NCBI RefSeq assembly: GCF_030440595.1
Contig: NZ_CP047452.1
Span: 496,001 to 560,000, forward strand
Length of the DNA: 64,000 nt
From: Corynebacterium glucuronolyticum DSM 44120
GTDB taxonomy: Bacteria; Actinomycetota; Actinomycetes; Mycobacteriales; Mycobacteriaceae
Direction of reading: 5' to 3'
Made by a program: the position numbers and the translations under genes. The notes below the pieces were generated by a model, which saw only the letters and a program-made list of their open reading frames with translations, was not told the DNA's origin and ran no database searches. Shown here piece after piece: positions 54,267 through 63,600 of this stretch. Every line of letters starts with the position of its first letter. Position 1 is the stretch's first letter.

Positions 54267-55124
54267 CTAGGAGCGCTTGAAGATGGAGGAGGTGTCAACC
54301 TTCTCGATGTCCGCGCGGTCGGCAAGCTCCTCGCGGGTGAGGTAGCCAACATTTTTTGCCTCCGCCTCGAAGGCAGAGAAGGCGGAGTACTTCTTTTCGC
54401 CACCAAGCTGGTGCAGCAGGAAGCCCGTGACAAGACCGCGGATGTTCTCTTGGGCGGAAGTCTGTGGCAGGCCGAGGCCGACGAAGAGGTGAAGGAGAGC
54501 TCCCTCGGCGAAGCCGAGCTGGTTGCCGTTGGAGATCTGCCTGTAGGCCACATCCGCGCCCCAGTTGAACGCCACCGTGGCGGGATTGCCCGCATCCATG
54601 AGGCCGTTGGTTTCGGAATCGATGACGAGACCGGGCACTGTCATATGCTTGGCAGCCTCGTAGTTCGACGGGCTAGTCACGGCGGGGAAAATCGTGGCGA
54701 CGGCCTTGGCCTGCGGGTTATCAAGCGCCGCGAGAATGGCAGCTCCACCGCCCATTCCGTGACCTGCCAAGCCAAGCTTCTTTGGAGACACGGTTACGTT
54801 GCCACTTCCCAGCTTCACACCCGCGAGCACCTGTAACGCGGTTTGAAGGTCGGCGGCGAACCCACGGTGGTTTGGGGTGAAGCCCGTTTCCGTGGACGGA
54901 GCCGCCACGGCGATTCCCCAACTCGCGAGGTGGCGGAGGGTTGCGTGGTAACGCTTGAGACCCAGCATCCAGTCGTGTCCGAACGCCACGCCGGGGATAC
55001 CGGAGCCTTCAGCAGGTGTATACACCTTGCCGGGTAGGCCGGCGAAGTCGAGGTCACCCACGAGAACACGGTGGGGGCCACGCTTGGACAACACGGACAA
55101 TTGCTTCTTTAGATTTTCAGCCAC
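54267..55124 (-). CDS. Alpha/beta hydrolase (Rv3438 position)
   Basis: A 285-residue dienelactone hydrolase or chlorophyllase-like alpha/beta hydrolase. VAFGHDWMLGLKRYHATLRHLA holds the oxyanion His region and LGLAGHGMGGGAA is the nucleophile elbow, in which the usual Ser is Met-flanked Gly-His-Gly-Met-Gly, that is, the catalytic Ser is missing from GxSxG. Activity is therefore doubtful. The GTG at 55124 is chosen since TATCCT ends 6 bases upstream; the frame extends 126 bases further without features. Opposite orientation to its neighbours, as Rv3438 is. Confidence 0.75.
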   Translation of the reverse strand: MAENLKKQLSVLSKRGPHRVLVGDLDFAGLPGKVYTPAEGSGIPGVAFGHDWMLGLKRYHATLRHLASWGIAVAAPSTETGFTPNHRGFAADLQTALQVLAGVKLGSGNVTVSPKKLGLAGHGMGGGAAILAALDNPQAKAVATIFPAVTSPSNYEAAKHMTVPGLVIDSETNGLMDAGNPATVAFNWGADVAYRQISNGNQLGFAEGALLHLFVGLGLPQTSAQENIRGLVTGFLLHQLGGEKKYSAFSAFEAEAKNVGYLTREELADRADIEKVDTSSIFKRS

Positions 55125-55130
55125 GTAACC

Positions 55131-55136
55131 AGGATA
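55131..55136 (-). promoter_or_regulatory. -10 element of the hydrolase gene, probable leaderless GTG
   Basis: TATCCT ends 6 bases before the GTG and no ribosome site is visible. Confidence 0.45.
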
Positions 55137-55446
55137 GTGGATAATTGCACGCGGTGAGGATCCCCGTCCCACCGGTGGCGTAACTGTTTCGGCTGCCCCA
55201 GATTCACCGCCGGTGCCTCTCGTCCCACTCGATTTGCGCGGGTGCCACACTTTTCACCTGGCGGTTCGGCGCGTGTCGCTGTTGTTGCAGCGTGTAGGTG
55301 CAGGTTAGCGCTCCTTTGGCGTTGTCAAAATCGGTCGTGTCCGGTACATTGGCCAGTATCTGCGTCACCTGATGGGGTTCCCGCAGGCGGCGATGTGGTT
55401 GGTAGCATCCCTGAGGCTGCGCCCGGTAGCAGCGGGAAGTATGTAT

Positions 55447-56223
55447 ATGAGGAAGGCGAGAAACGTGGTAGGAAAGCACGGACACTCATGCGGGTACCGT
55501 CTGCTGTCCGCTGCGACGGCGGGCGCGGTGCTGAGTACCGCCCTGGTTGTCGCTCCGTGTCCGCCGGAAGCCACGGCCGCCCCTGCAGCCCCGTCTACCG
55601 CTGCCGGGTCGTCGCAGGATCCGCTCACTACCTGGATGGAACAAACCGCCACGCAGCTGTCCACACTCCTGGTCGGGTTTGCGGCGCGTGTCGGGGCGCC
55701 ACAGCAGGTGCAGGACATGATTCGGCGGGTGATCGTGGATCTCGTCGCCGTGGCCACAGGCTGGCAGGCTGTCGACGGGATCGTCAATATCATGGATCGG
55801 CAGCGGGGCTTGGACTCGCGGGCGGACGTCGTGCTGCAGAACGAGCGGGTGCTTTTTAACAAGATCAATGCCGAACGGCTCCATCGGGGTTTACCTGCCC
55901 TCCAGTGGGACGACGATGTGGCAGCCAGCTCTGTGGCTTGGGCAGATCACCTGGTCGCGTCAACGCCTGGTGCGCAGGCCCCTGCGCTCGTCCATGAGAC
56001 GGGTTCGTACTACTTCAACCACGCCGGTGAGCTGCTCTTCGGCGGTCAGGGATCGTGGGTGGACGCGAATCGGGCATTTGCTGAGTGGATGAAAAGCCCC
56101 GGCCATGAGGCGGCGCTGATGTATGAGCCACACCGTTTCGCGGGTGTGGGAATTGTTCAGCGTGGCGGAAAGACTGTCATTGTTGTGCGCTTGGCGGATA
56201 AGCCTGGTCGCACCATTCGGTAG
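55447..56223 (+). CDS. Secreted CAP/SCP-domain protein
   Basis: A 258-residue exported protein. The signal peptide (LLSAATAGAVLSTALVVA with cleavage near ATAAP) is followed by a helical region, then a C-terminal CAP domain (about residues 140-255): VLFNKINAERLHRGLPALQW, ASSVAWADHLV, GELLFGG, AFAEWMKSPGHEAALM and RFAGVGIV. CAP proteins are secreted and of varied function in bacteria. The Met at 55447 has GGGAAG 8 bases upstream; the Met at 55441 is also possible. Confidence 0.87.
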   Translation: MRKARNVVGKHGHSCGYRLLSAATAGAVLSTALVVAPCPPEATAAPAAPSTAAGSSQDPLTTWMEQTATQLSTLLVGFAARVGAPQQVQDMIRRVIVDLVAVATGWQAVDGIVNIMDRQRGLDSRADVVLQNERVLFNKINAERLHRGLPALQWDDDVAASSVAWADHLVASTPGAQAPALVHETGSYYFNHAGELLFGGQGSWVDANRAFAEWMKSPGHEAALMYEPHRFAGVGIVQRGGKTVIVVRLADKPGRTIR

Positions 56224-56303
56224 CCACTGTTACCGGCTCATGAGTGACCTGGGGTGAGAGCTAATTAACCCCACAGGTGTTTTCGTGGCAAAATTTTGAA
56301 ACT

Positions 56304-57410
56304 ATGGAACTTACTACGCTCACCATTGATCTGGATGCTATCGCCTCGAACGCCCGCGAGGTGCGAAAAGCTGCAGGTAACGCCGACGTGATGGCCGTGG
56401 TGAAAGCGAACGCCTACAACCACGGAGTCGATCTCGTCGTTCCCGTCTTGGAGAAGGCGGGTATCGCGGGTTTCGGCGTGGCGACGATCCCCGAGGCGCG
56501 CCAGGTGCGCGAGGTGACTGAGCTTCCCGTCCTCGCCTGGATTTGGCACCCTGAGCAAGATTTGCCTAGGCAGGAGGAGCACATTGACCTGGGGCTTGCG
56601 TCGATGGCACAGGCGCGGGCGCTCGCGGCGGATCCCACTCCACGCACCGTCACCCTCGTCATTGATACGGGGCTGAACCGCTCCGGGGTGGATGAGGAGA
56701 ACTGGGAGGAGCTCTGCCGGTTCGTCGCCGGTGTTCCGCACCTTACGGTCACGGGTCTGTTCACCCACCTGGCCTGTGCCGACGAGGAGGACAATCCGCT
56801 GACGGGTGAGCAGGTGGACACCCTCACCCGCGCCCTCGCCGTCGCCCGTGCCTGCGGTCTCAACCCCACGCGCAACCACGTTGCGAACTCTCCGGGGGTT
56901 CTCACCAAGGGTGATCTTGGCTTTTCGACGGTTCGTCCCGGCCTTATTCTCTACGGCTACAGCCCCCTTCCCGAGGGCGATACCGCCGGGTACACCCTCC
57001 GCCCCGCGATGACGTGGAGCGCCCACGTGACCATCGTGAAGAAGATCCACGCCGGCGAGGGGGCGTCCTACGGCATGACGTGGCACGCTCCGACGGATCG
57101 TTACACCGCCATCGTCCCCGTGGGCTACGCCGACGGCCTACCCCGCCGGATGCAGGGCAAACTGGAGGTCGCTATCGGTGGCAAGCGATACCCGCAGGTG
57201 GGGCGCGTGTGCATGGATCAGATTGTCGTTGATCTCGGCCCCGAAGAGCCACAGGTTCACCCCGGTGACGAGGCCTTCCTGTTTGGGCCCGGTGACCACG
57301 GTGAGATGACGGTGGATGAGTGGGCCGAGCACCTGGAGACCATCAACTATGAGGTGTTGTGCAGCCCGCGTGGGCGCGTGCAGCGTACGTATAGTGGGCG
57401 TGGAGAATAA
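56304..57410 (+). CDS. alr: Alanine racemase
   Basis: Alr (368 residues) makes D-alanine for peptidoglycan. The PLP lysine is Lys34 in VVKANAYNHG; GASYGMTW holds the catalytic Tyr, and GRVCMDQIVVDLG is the family block. The Met at 56304 gives the usual N-terminus; GTG at 56277 would add nine residues. It opens the alr-tsaE-tsaB-rimI-tsaD cluster seen in Actinobacteria. Confidence 0.95.
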   Translation: MELTTLTIDLDAIASNAREVRKAAGNADVMAVVKANAYNHGVDLVVPVLEKAGIAGFGVATIPEARQVREVTELPVLAWIWHPEQDLPRQEEHIDLGLASMAQARALAADPTPRTVTLVIDTGLNRSGVDEENWEELCRFVAGVPHLTVTGLFTHLACADEEDNPLTGEQVDTLTRALAVARACGLNPTRNHVANSPGVLTKGDLGFSTVRPGLILYGYSPLPEGDTAGYTLRPAMTWSAHVTIVKKIHAGEGASYGMTWHAPTDRYTAIVPVGYADGLPRRMQGKLEVAIGGKRYPQVGRVCMDQIVVDLGPEEPQVHPGDEAFLFGPGDHGEMTVDEWAEHLETINYEVLCSPRGRVQRTYSGRGE

Positions 57411-57430
57411 CGAAACGGAAAGGTAAGCCG

Positions 57431-58027
57431 ATGGGTGACACGCCACAGCCGATGGTGACCATAGACGATGTGGCAACCGGTGAGGATCTCGTGGGAGCGA
57501 CCGTGCGCTGCGAATCGGTCGCGGAAACCCAACACGTAGGGGAACTCCTCGGCAGGATGCTTGTCGCCGGTGATGTCGTGCTGCTGCACGGCCCACTGGG
57601 TGCCGGCAAGACCACCCTGACCGGTGGGCTCGCGCGCGCAATGAATGTACGGGGGCGGGTAACCTCGCCCACGTTCACCATCGCCCGCGTCCATAAACCA
57701 TGTACTCCCGCTGACGCGGGAGAACATGGTTCCGCTGAGGCGGGAGTACATGCTTCGGCTGGCGCGGCGCTCATCCACGTCGATGCCTACCGGCTGCGGG
57801 AGTCAGGGGAGGACCCGATGGACGTGCTCGAATCCCTCGATTTGGACTGGCAGTTGGCCGATTCGGTCGTCGTGGCGGAATGGGGCGACGGCATGATGGA
57901 GCAGCTCGCCCCCGTCTACTACTACGTCGACATCGACCGCGAACGCGCCGTCCGGGAAGACCCGGACTCCGAGGCGCGCTACATCAGCGTCGAAAAGCGC
58001 ACCTCTGGCACAGGCACCGGCAACTAG
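57431..58027 (+). CDS. tsaE: tRNA t6A biosynthesis ATPase TsaE, with a repeat insertion
   Basis: TsaE (198 residues) is the ATPase that assists TsaB-TsaD in making t6A37 on ANN-decoding tRNAs. Walker A is GPLGAGKTT (residues 54-62), then SPTFTIARVH and VDAYRL. Between them, residues 89-112 are an insertion of three 8-residue repeats (KPCTPADA, GEHGSAEA, GVHASAGA) encoded by a 24-base minisatellite. The N-terminus is also about 25 residues longer than usual. It lies in the alr-tsaE-tsaB order with AACGGAAAGG upstream. Confidence 0.92.
   Translation: MGDTPQPMVTIDDVATGEDLVGATVRCESVAETQHVGELLGRMLVAGDVVLLHGPLGAGKTTLTGGLARAMNVRGRVTSPTFTIARVHKPCTPADAGEHGSAEAGVHASAGAALIHVDAYRLRESGEDPMDVLESLDLDWQLADSVVVAEWGDGMMEQLAPVYYYVDIDRERAVREDPDSEARYISVEKRTSGTGTGN
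57695..57766 (+). repeat. 24-base minisatellite with 13-base inverted repeat inside tsaE
   Basis: Three 24-base units; CATGTACTCCCGC (57699-57711) is the exact reverse complement of GCGGGAGTACATG (57740-57752), and GCGGGAGAACATG (57716-57728) is a near copy. The block stays in frame. Confidence 0.85.
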
Positions 58028-58077
58028 GGCGTTAGTATTGTTCCGGTCGCGTCACGGCGGCGGGTAAGGAGAGGTAA

Positions 58078-58764
58078 ATGAACGTACTGGCAATTGACAC
58101 GTCCACCACCAAGCTGGTGGTGGGGGTGTGCGCACGCACAACGGACACGGTCACGGTGCTCGCCGACGTATCTGTCACAGACTCCCGCCACCACAACGAG
58201 CTGCTCACCCCCCTCGTCCAACAGGCACTGGTAGCAGCCGGCGGTGACTTCTCGCTTCTCGACGCGGTGGTCGTAGGCGAGGGGCCCGGCCCCTTCACCG
58301 GCCTGCGCGTGGGCATGGCCTCCGCCCAAGCATTTGCCGACGCCCTGTCCATCCCCGTCTACGGAGTCATGAGCCTCGACGCCCTCGCAGCCGAGGTCGC
58401 TACCGTGCACCCGGAGGCAGCCTCCGGCCGCCTCGTCGTCGCCACCGATGCTCGTCGGCACGAAGTCTACGTCGCGGCCTACGACAACGGTGACCGTGTG
58501 GCGGGGCCGGACGTCGTCAAGCCAGAAGAACTATCCGGCGAATACTCCGCAGCCGACATTGTCTGCGTGCCGGAGGCCCTCGCCGAAAAAGTCGCCACCA
58601 CCGGCACACGCGTGCAGGTCGAGGTCACCCCGGCAAGCCTTGTTGCCGTCGCGGACTGGGACAGTAAGCCGCACCCGCTGCGCCCGCACTACCTGCGTCG
58701 GCCTGATGCAGCAGAACCGAAGCAGAAACCGAAGAGCAAGGCGATCCCTGATGTCCAGCTCTAG
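58078..58764 (+). CDS. tsaB: tRNA t6A biosynthesis protein TsaB
   Basis: TsaB (228 residues) is the inactive ASKHA-fold partner of TsaD. MNVLAIDTSTTKLVVGV, HHNELLTPLV and EGPGPFTGLRVGMASAQ are family motifs. GGAGAGG precedes the ATG. Its end overlaps rimI by 14 bases. Confidence 0.95.
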   Translation: MNVLAIDTSTTKLVVGVCARTTDTVTVLADVSVTDSRHHNELLTPLVQQALVAAGGDFSLLDAVVVGEGPGPFTGLRVGMASAQAFADALSIPVYGVMSLDALAAEVATVHPEAASGRLVVATDARRHEVYVAAYDNGDRVAGPDVVKPEELSGEYSAADIVCVPEALAEKVATTGTRVQVEVTPASLVAVADWDSKPHPLRPHYLRRPDAAEPKQKPKSKAIPDVQL

Positions 58765-59272
58765 CGTTCCGTCAGCTGCGCCGTCTCCGGCGACGCTACG
58801 CCCGCTCACAGCCGCCGACGTGACGCGGTTGGAGGAGCTGGAAGCCCAGCTCTTCCCCGGTGACTCGCCCTGGTCGGCGGCAGCGTTCGCCGAGGAGCTG
58901 CGCAGCCCATGGACGTACTACGTTGGCGCGGAGCGAGACGGTGCGCTCATCGGGTACGCGGGGCTCGGCTACGGCTTCGGCGAGGCCGAGGTACACACCA
59001 TCGGCGTCGACCCCGCCTACCAGGGGCGGGGGATCGGCGAGCTGCTACTGAGCGACATCCTGGCCGAGGCCGACCGCCGCCAGTCCACCGTCTTCCTCGA
59101 AGTCCGGGTGGACAACGACCCCGCCATCGGCCTCTACAAAAAGCACGGCTTTGTGCAGCTTGGCGTGCGGAAGAATTACTACCAGCCCTCCGGTGCAGAC
59201 GCGCTGACGATGCGCCGCGACGCGGTCTTCGACCGCGAAAAGAACGGGGGAAAGAAAGGTACACTGTGTTAG
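58751..59272 (+). CDS. rimI: Ribosomal protein S18-alanine N-acetyltransferase
   Basis: RimI (173 residues) is a GNAT acetyltransferase for the N-terminal Ala of S18. The acetyl-CoA loop is [43 protein letters not shown] is the RimI core. The Met at 58751 lies within tsaB. Its end overlaps tsaD by 7 bases. It has a roughly 20-residue Ser/Ala/Pro-rich N-terminal extension. Confidence 0.93.
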   Translation: MSSSSVPSAAPSPATLRPLTAADVTRLEELEAQLFPGDSPWSAAAFAEELRSPWTYYVGAERDGALIGYAGLGYGFGEAEVHTIGVDPAYQGRGIGELLLSDILAEADRRQSTVFLEVRVDNDPAIGLYKKHGFVQLGVRKNYYQPSGADALTMRRDAVFDREKNGGKKGTLC

Positions 59273-60303
59273 TTCTCGGTGTTGAAAGTTCCTGCGACGA
59301 GACAGGCGTAGGCATCGTTGAGCTCTCCGACGACGGAGAGCTGACAATCCGCGCCGACGCGGTGGCGAGCTCCATGAACGAGCACGCCCGCTTCGGCGGT
59401 GTCGTCCCGGAGATCGCCTCCCGCGCCCACCTCGAATCCATGAGCCCCGTCATGCACCAGGCCCTCGAAGAGGCCGGGATCGGCCGCCCCGATGCCGTCG
59501 CCGCGACGGTCGGTCCGGGACTTGCCGGGCCACTCCTCATCGGCGCTTCTGCCGCCAAGGCCTACGCCGCCGCCTGGGGCGTCCCGTTCTACGGGGTCAA
59601 CCACCTCGGTGGGCACGTCGCCGTGGCCAACCTCGAGGGTGCGCCACTTGGCCACGCCGTCGCGCTCCTCGTTTCCGGCGGGCACACCCAGCTCCTCGAG
59701 GTCGAGCGCGTCGGCCTCCCCATGCGCGAGTTGGGCTCCACGCTTGACGACGCCGCCGGCGAAGCCTACGACAAGGTCGCACGGCTCCTCCGGCTGGGCT
59801 ACCCGGGAGGACCCGTCATCGACAAGCTCGCCCACCGGGGCGACCCGCACGCCATCGCCTTCCCACGCGGCCTCATGAAGCCGAAAGACCCGCGCCACGA
59901 TTTCTCCTTCTCCGGCCTAAAGACCTCCGTCGCCCGCTATGTGGAGGCCGCCGAACGTGAGGATCGCGTCATCAGCGTGGAGGATGTCTGCGCCTCCTTC
60001 CAAGAAGCAGTTGCCGACGTCCTCACCTTCAAAGCTGTTCGCGCCTGCCAGGACGTGGGGGCCGACGTGCTCCTGCTCGGCGGGGGCGTGGCGGCGAACT
60101 CGCGGCTGCGTGAACTCGCCCAGGAGCGTTGCGATGCCGCGGGCATTGAGCTGCGCGTTCCCCGCTTCTCCCTGTGCACCGACAACGGCGTGATGATCGC
60201 CGCCGTGGCGGCACAGCGCATCCACGAGGGTGCAGAACCGTCGCCGTTAAGCATTGGCACAGATTCCTCACTCGATGTTGAGATTCCTCAGGTGATGGAA
60301 TAG
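59266..60303 (+). CDS. tsaD: tRNA N6-threonylcarbamoyladenosine transferase TsaD
   Basis: TsaD (345 residues) transfers the threonylcarbamoyl group to A37. [17 protein letters not shown], the metal motif [16 protein letters not shown] and [11 protein letters not shown] identify it. Start is GTG at 59266 with AAAGG 7 bases upstream; the frame is open much further upstream only as a shadow of rimI. In many Actinobacteria groES-groEL follow; here they do not. Confidence 0.95.
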   Translation: MLVLGVESSCDETGVGIVELSDDGELTIRADAVASSMNEHARFGGVVPEIASRAHLESMSPVMHQALEEAGIGRPDAVAATVGPGLAGPLLIGASAAKAYAAAWGVPFYGVNHLGGHVAVANLEGAPLGHAVALLVSGGHTQLLEVERVGLPMRELGSTLDDAAGEAYDKVARLLRLGYPGGPVIDKLAHRGDPHAIAFPRGLMKPKDPRHDFSFSGLKTSVARYVEAAEREDRVISVEDVCASFQEAVADVLTFKAVRACQDVGADVLLLGGGVAANSRLRELAQERCDAAGIELRVPRFSLCTDNGVMIAAVAAQRIHEGAEPSPLSIGTDSSLDVEIPQVME

Positions 60304-60637
60304 CTTTCTTAACCTACGCACATGTAGTAAATGCGATTTTTAACCCCCGGTTGGGGGTGAAATGGAAAAATTTTCTACGGCACCGGAAATCGACGTGAGC
60401 GGGTTCTGGTGTCACTTTTTTGAAAAACGACCAGGCGAAACGGGTATCTCGTGTGCTAATTTGTTGAACAATGGGCACTTTTTATAACCAAAGTATGATC
60501 CTCAGTGAATTTTAAGGCCGCTTAACACTCACTAGACAAAACCTTGGAAAAGGGTAAGAATATTACCTATTGGGAATCAGGCTCCCTCAGGAGTTGTCTC
60601 AACAGGAATTTTCAGGACCAAATTTTCCGGAGGAAAA
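60304..60637 (+). promoter_or_regulatory. Region between tsaD and the surface-protein gene
   Basis: A hairpin ACCCCC / GGGGGT (60343-60358) without T tract follows tsaD. The extended -10 TGTGCTAATTT (60452-60462) is a good promoter candidate for the surface protein, with a leader of about 170 bases. GGAGG precedes the ATG at 60638. Confidence 0.45.
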
Positions 60638-63600
60638 ATGAACAACACCCGTTTAGCTTCGGGTCGGATGCCAGGGCGCATCTCCCGAGCAATGAGCGGC
60701 ATCGGAGCAACCGACTTCGTACGTCGATTCTCCCGCTCCGCAACAGCGATCGTCGTTTCCACCGCTATGGCCGCAACGGGTGTCGTTGCGGTTCAGGCTT
60801 CAGCGCCGGTGGCAGCAGTTGCACAGGCACAGGATCGTGGCAACGTCCCGGTCGATACCCCCATTAAGAACGCCATTCACTCCCCGGGCCACGCCTGGGG
60901 TGATGAGTACACCGTCAACGGTGATATTTACATCGACCGCGAGGGGACTGTCCGCCGTTACAACAATGACGATGAAAAGCCCAACGGCATTAAGGTGTAC
61001 GCCTACTGGATCGACGAGGACGGCACCGTCTCGCCCACCTACTACGACGTATCACGTAAGCTGACCAACTCCGATTCGCGGGATGGTCGCTACTCCATCT
61101 ACCTCAAGCCGTACACGGACGCGCAGGGCATTTCCCATACCTTCGATGCCAACGCTCGTGAGAAGCTCGTGGTGTTCACCTCCCGCGATGAGCTGGATGT
61201 TGATGGCAAGCACTACACGGTGGCCTACCAGGAGTCCTATCCCGTAGGAACGTCTACGTTCCGTAACCTGGCCTCGTGGAACGCTGCCAGGAAGCACGTC
61301 ATCAACTGGATGATCGCTCTGCACGAGTACCCCAACCAGGATGATCTCTCCTGGCTGCAAAAGCCTAAGGATCAGTGGCAGGAAGCCCCCAAGGGTGAGG
61401 GCAGTGGCTATGTCGAGGGCCTCATCTGGTGGAACACATGGGACGCTGCCGGTGGAACCGACTCGTTGAGCGAGGTTGACGGGCCTATTGGAGATATGCG
61501 CGCTAAGAACGTCACCGTCGTGGGCTCCTACGTCAACGATGAGGTCACGCTCCTCTTTGATGCGTGGAAGAAGGAACACAAGAACGCGCCGGTGGAGGAA
61601 TTCCGTGCCGCTCAGCGCCAGATTGTTGAGGATTACGAGAAAATTCACGGTGAAGGTTCGGCGATCGCCGAGACCGTGGTGACCAAGACAGACAAGGACG
61701 GCAACTACAAGCTACAGTTCCGTGGCATTTACGGCGACCGCGCCAGCTACAACGGCATTGTCACCGGTAACCGTCACCACCAGCTCGCCGAGTACGGCGC
61801 AGGTTCTTGGGCTATTGGCGGTGTGAATTCCAAGCACATCAACCAGCAGTACATGTACGTCTACCCGGTCATCGGTGACCTGGAGACGGGCGTGTTGTCT
61901 GCCAACGTGAACATGGGTTCGTGGCAGACTCCGTTGTTTGATGGTGTTGGCACTGGCCGTGGCACCAACGTGGTTAACCGTTCCGATGGCGCCCACTTCA
62001 TTTTGCAGGCGCGTTCCAACACGTTCGATGTCACTCCGTACAACGTGACCACCAACCCCGCCACGGTGGGCGATACTGCCACGGTGCGGGCAACGGATCT
62101 CATCCCGGATTACGAGTACAACGTTGTGTGGACCGATTCCGCCGGGAACAGGGTAGGCGAGTGCAAGGTTTCCTCCGATAGCCTGGGCAACATTCCGGCC
62201 AATACTTGCCCGCTGACGGTTCCGGATACCATCGGCACCGCCGAGACCTACACCGCGAGCCTCTACGCCGGTCGCACGCTGGTGCAGGCCGACTCGTTCC
62301 TCGCCACCCGCAACGATCAGGCCAACCCTTACGGCTCCGTGGGTGATCCCTACACCGGCCACTACAAGCAGGAAGCTGCCGATGGTCGCACGATGGAGTA
62401 CGAGGCCGAGGGCCTCCCCGAGGGCCTGAGCATCGACCGGAAGACGGGCGAGATCACCGGTATCCCGACCAAGGCTGGCACCACTGTAGCCACGATCAAG
62501 GCCAAGCAGATGAAGGGCGGCAAGGTCGAGCAGACCTTCCCCAAGGAGATCCCCTTCACCATTACCGATACGCCCCTGCCCAAGGGTAAGTCGCGCGTGC
62601 CATACACCCACAAGCTCGCAACCGAGGGCCTTCCCGAGGGAGCTGAGATCTCCAACTACATCGTCAACGGCGCCGAAGGTCTGACCGTCAACGAGAAGGG
62701 CGAGCTCACCGGTCTCCCGGCCGCCGCCGGCGAGTACAACGTGATTGTTCGTTACACCGTCAAGGACGGCGAGCGCACGTTCACCCACCTGGACCGCGTC
62801 AAGTTCGTCGTCGATCCTTCCCAGGCTACCGAGACGAACGCCGAGTACCCCAAGGTTGTTGTCCAGCAGGGCACCACCAAGACTGCTAAGGCGGATAAGG
62901 ACTTCCCGGCTCGCACGAAATTCAAGCTCGCCGAGGGCACCCCGGATTGGGTCTCCGTCGACGAGAACGGCATTGTCACCTACAAGCCGGGCCCGGATGA
63001 GAAGGTAGGCGAGCGGCTCTTCAACGTCACCGCTTCCTTCCCGGATGGTTCCACCCGCGATTACCGCCTGCCGGTCGAGGTCACCCCGTCCGACACGCAC
63101 ACCTACACCCCCGAGTATGAGGGTCTGGAACTGCGCCAGGGCAAGACGGGCTTCATCCCCGCCCCGGTGGACGCCGCCACCAAGCAGGCGCTGCCTGAGA
63201 AGAGCTCCTTTGAAAAGGTCTCCGGTGAAGAATGGATCACTGTTGATCCCACCACCGGTGTGATCAAAGCTGTCGTTCCCGTTCACCAGAAGGTTGGTGA
63301 TTACCCCGTCACGGTGAAGGTCACCTTCCCCGATGGCTCCACGGGTGAGGCGAAGACCACCGTTAAGGTGGTCGATTCCTACGACAAAAAGTTCGATCCC
63401 TACTACAAGGATATGGAAGCGGTCGCCGGTGGAGCGAAGGTCTACGGCGAGCTCCCAGAGAACGCCCCTGCGGATGCCACCTACGAGCTCATTGATCCAC
63501 TTGGATGGACAAGCGTTGATCCTGACAATGGTCAGGTCACCGCCCAGCCGCCGGTAGACGTCAAGCCTGGCGAATACTCCCAGAAGATTCAGGTCACCTA

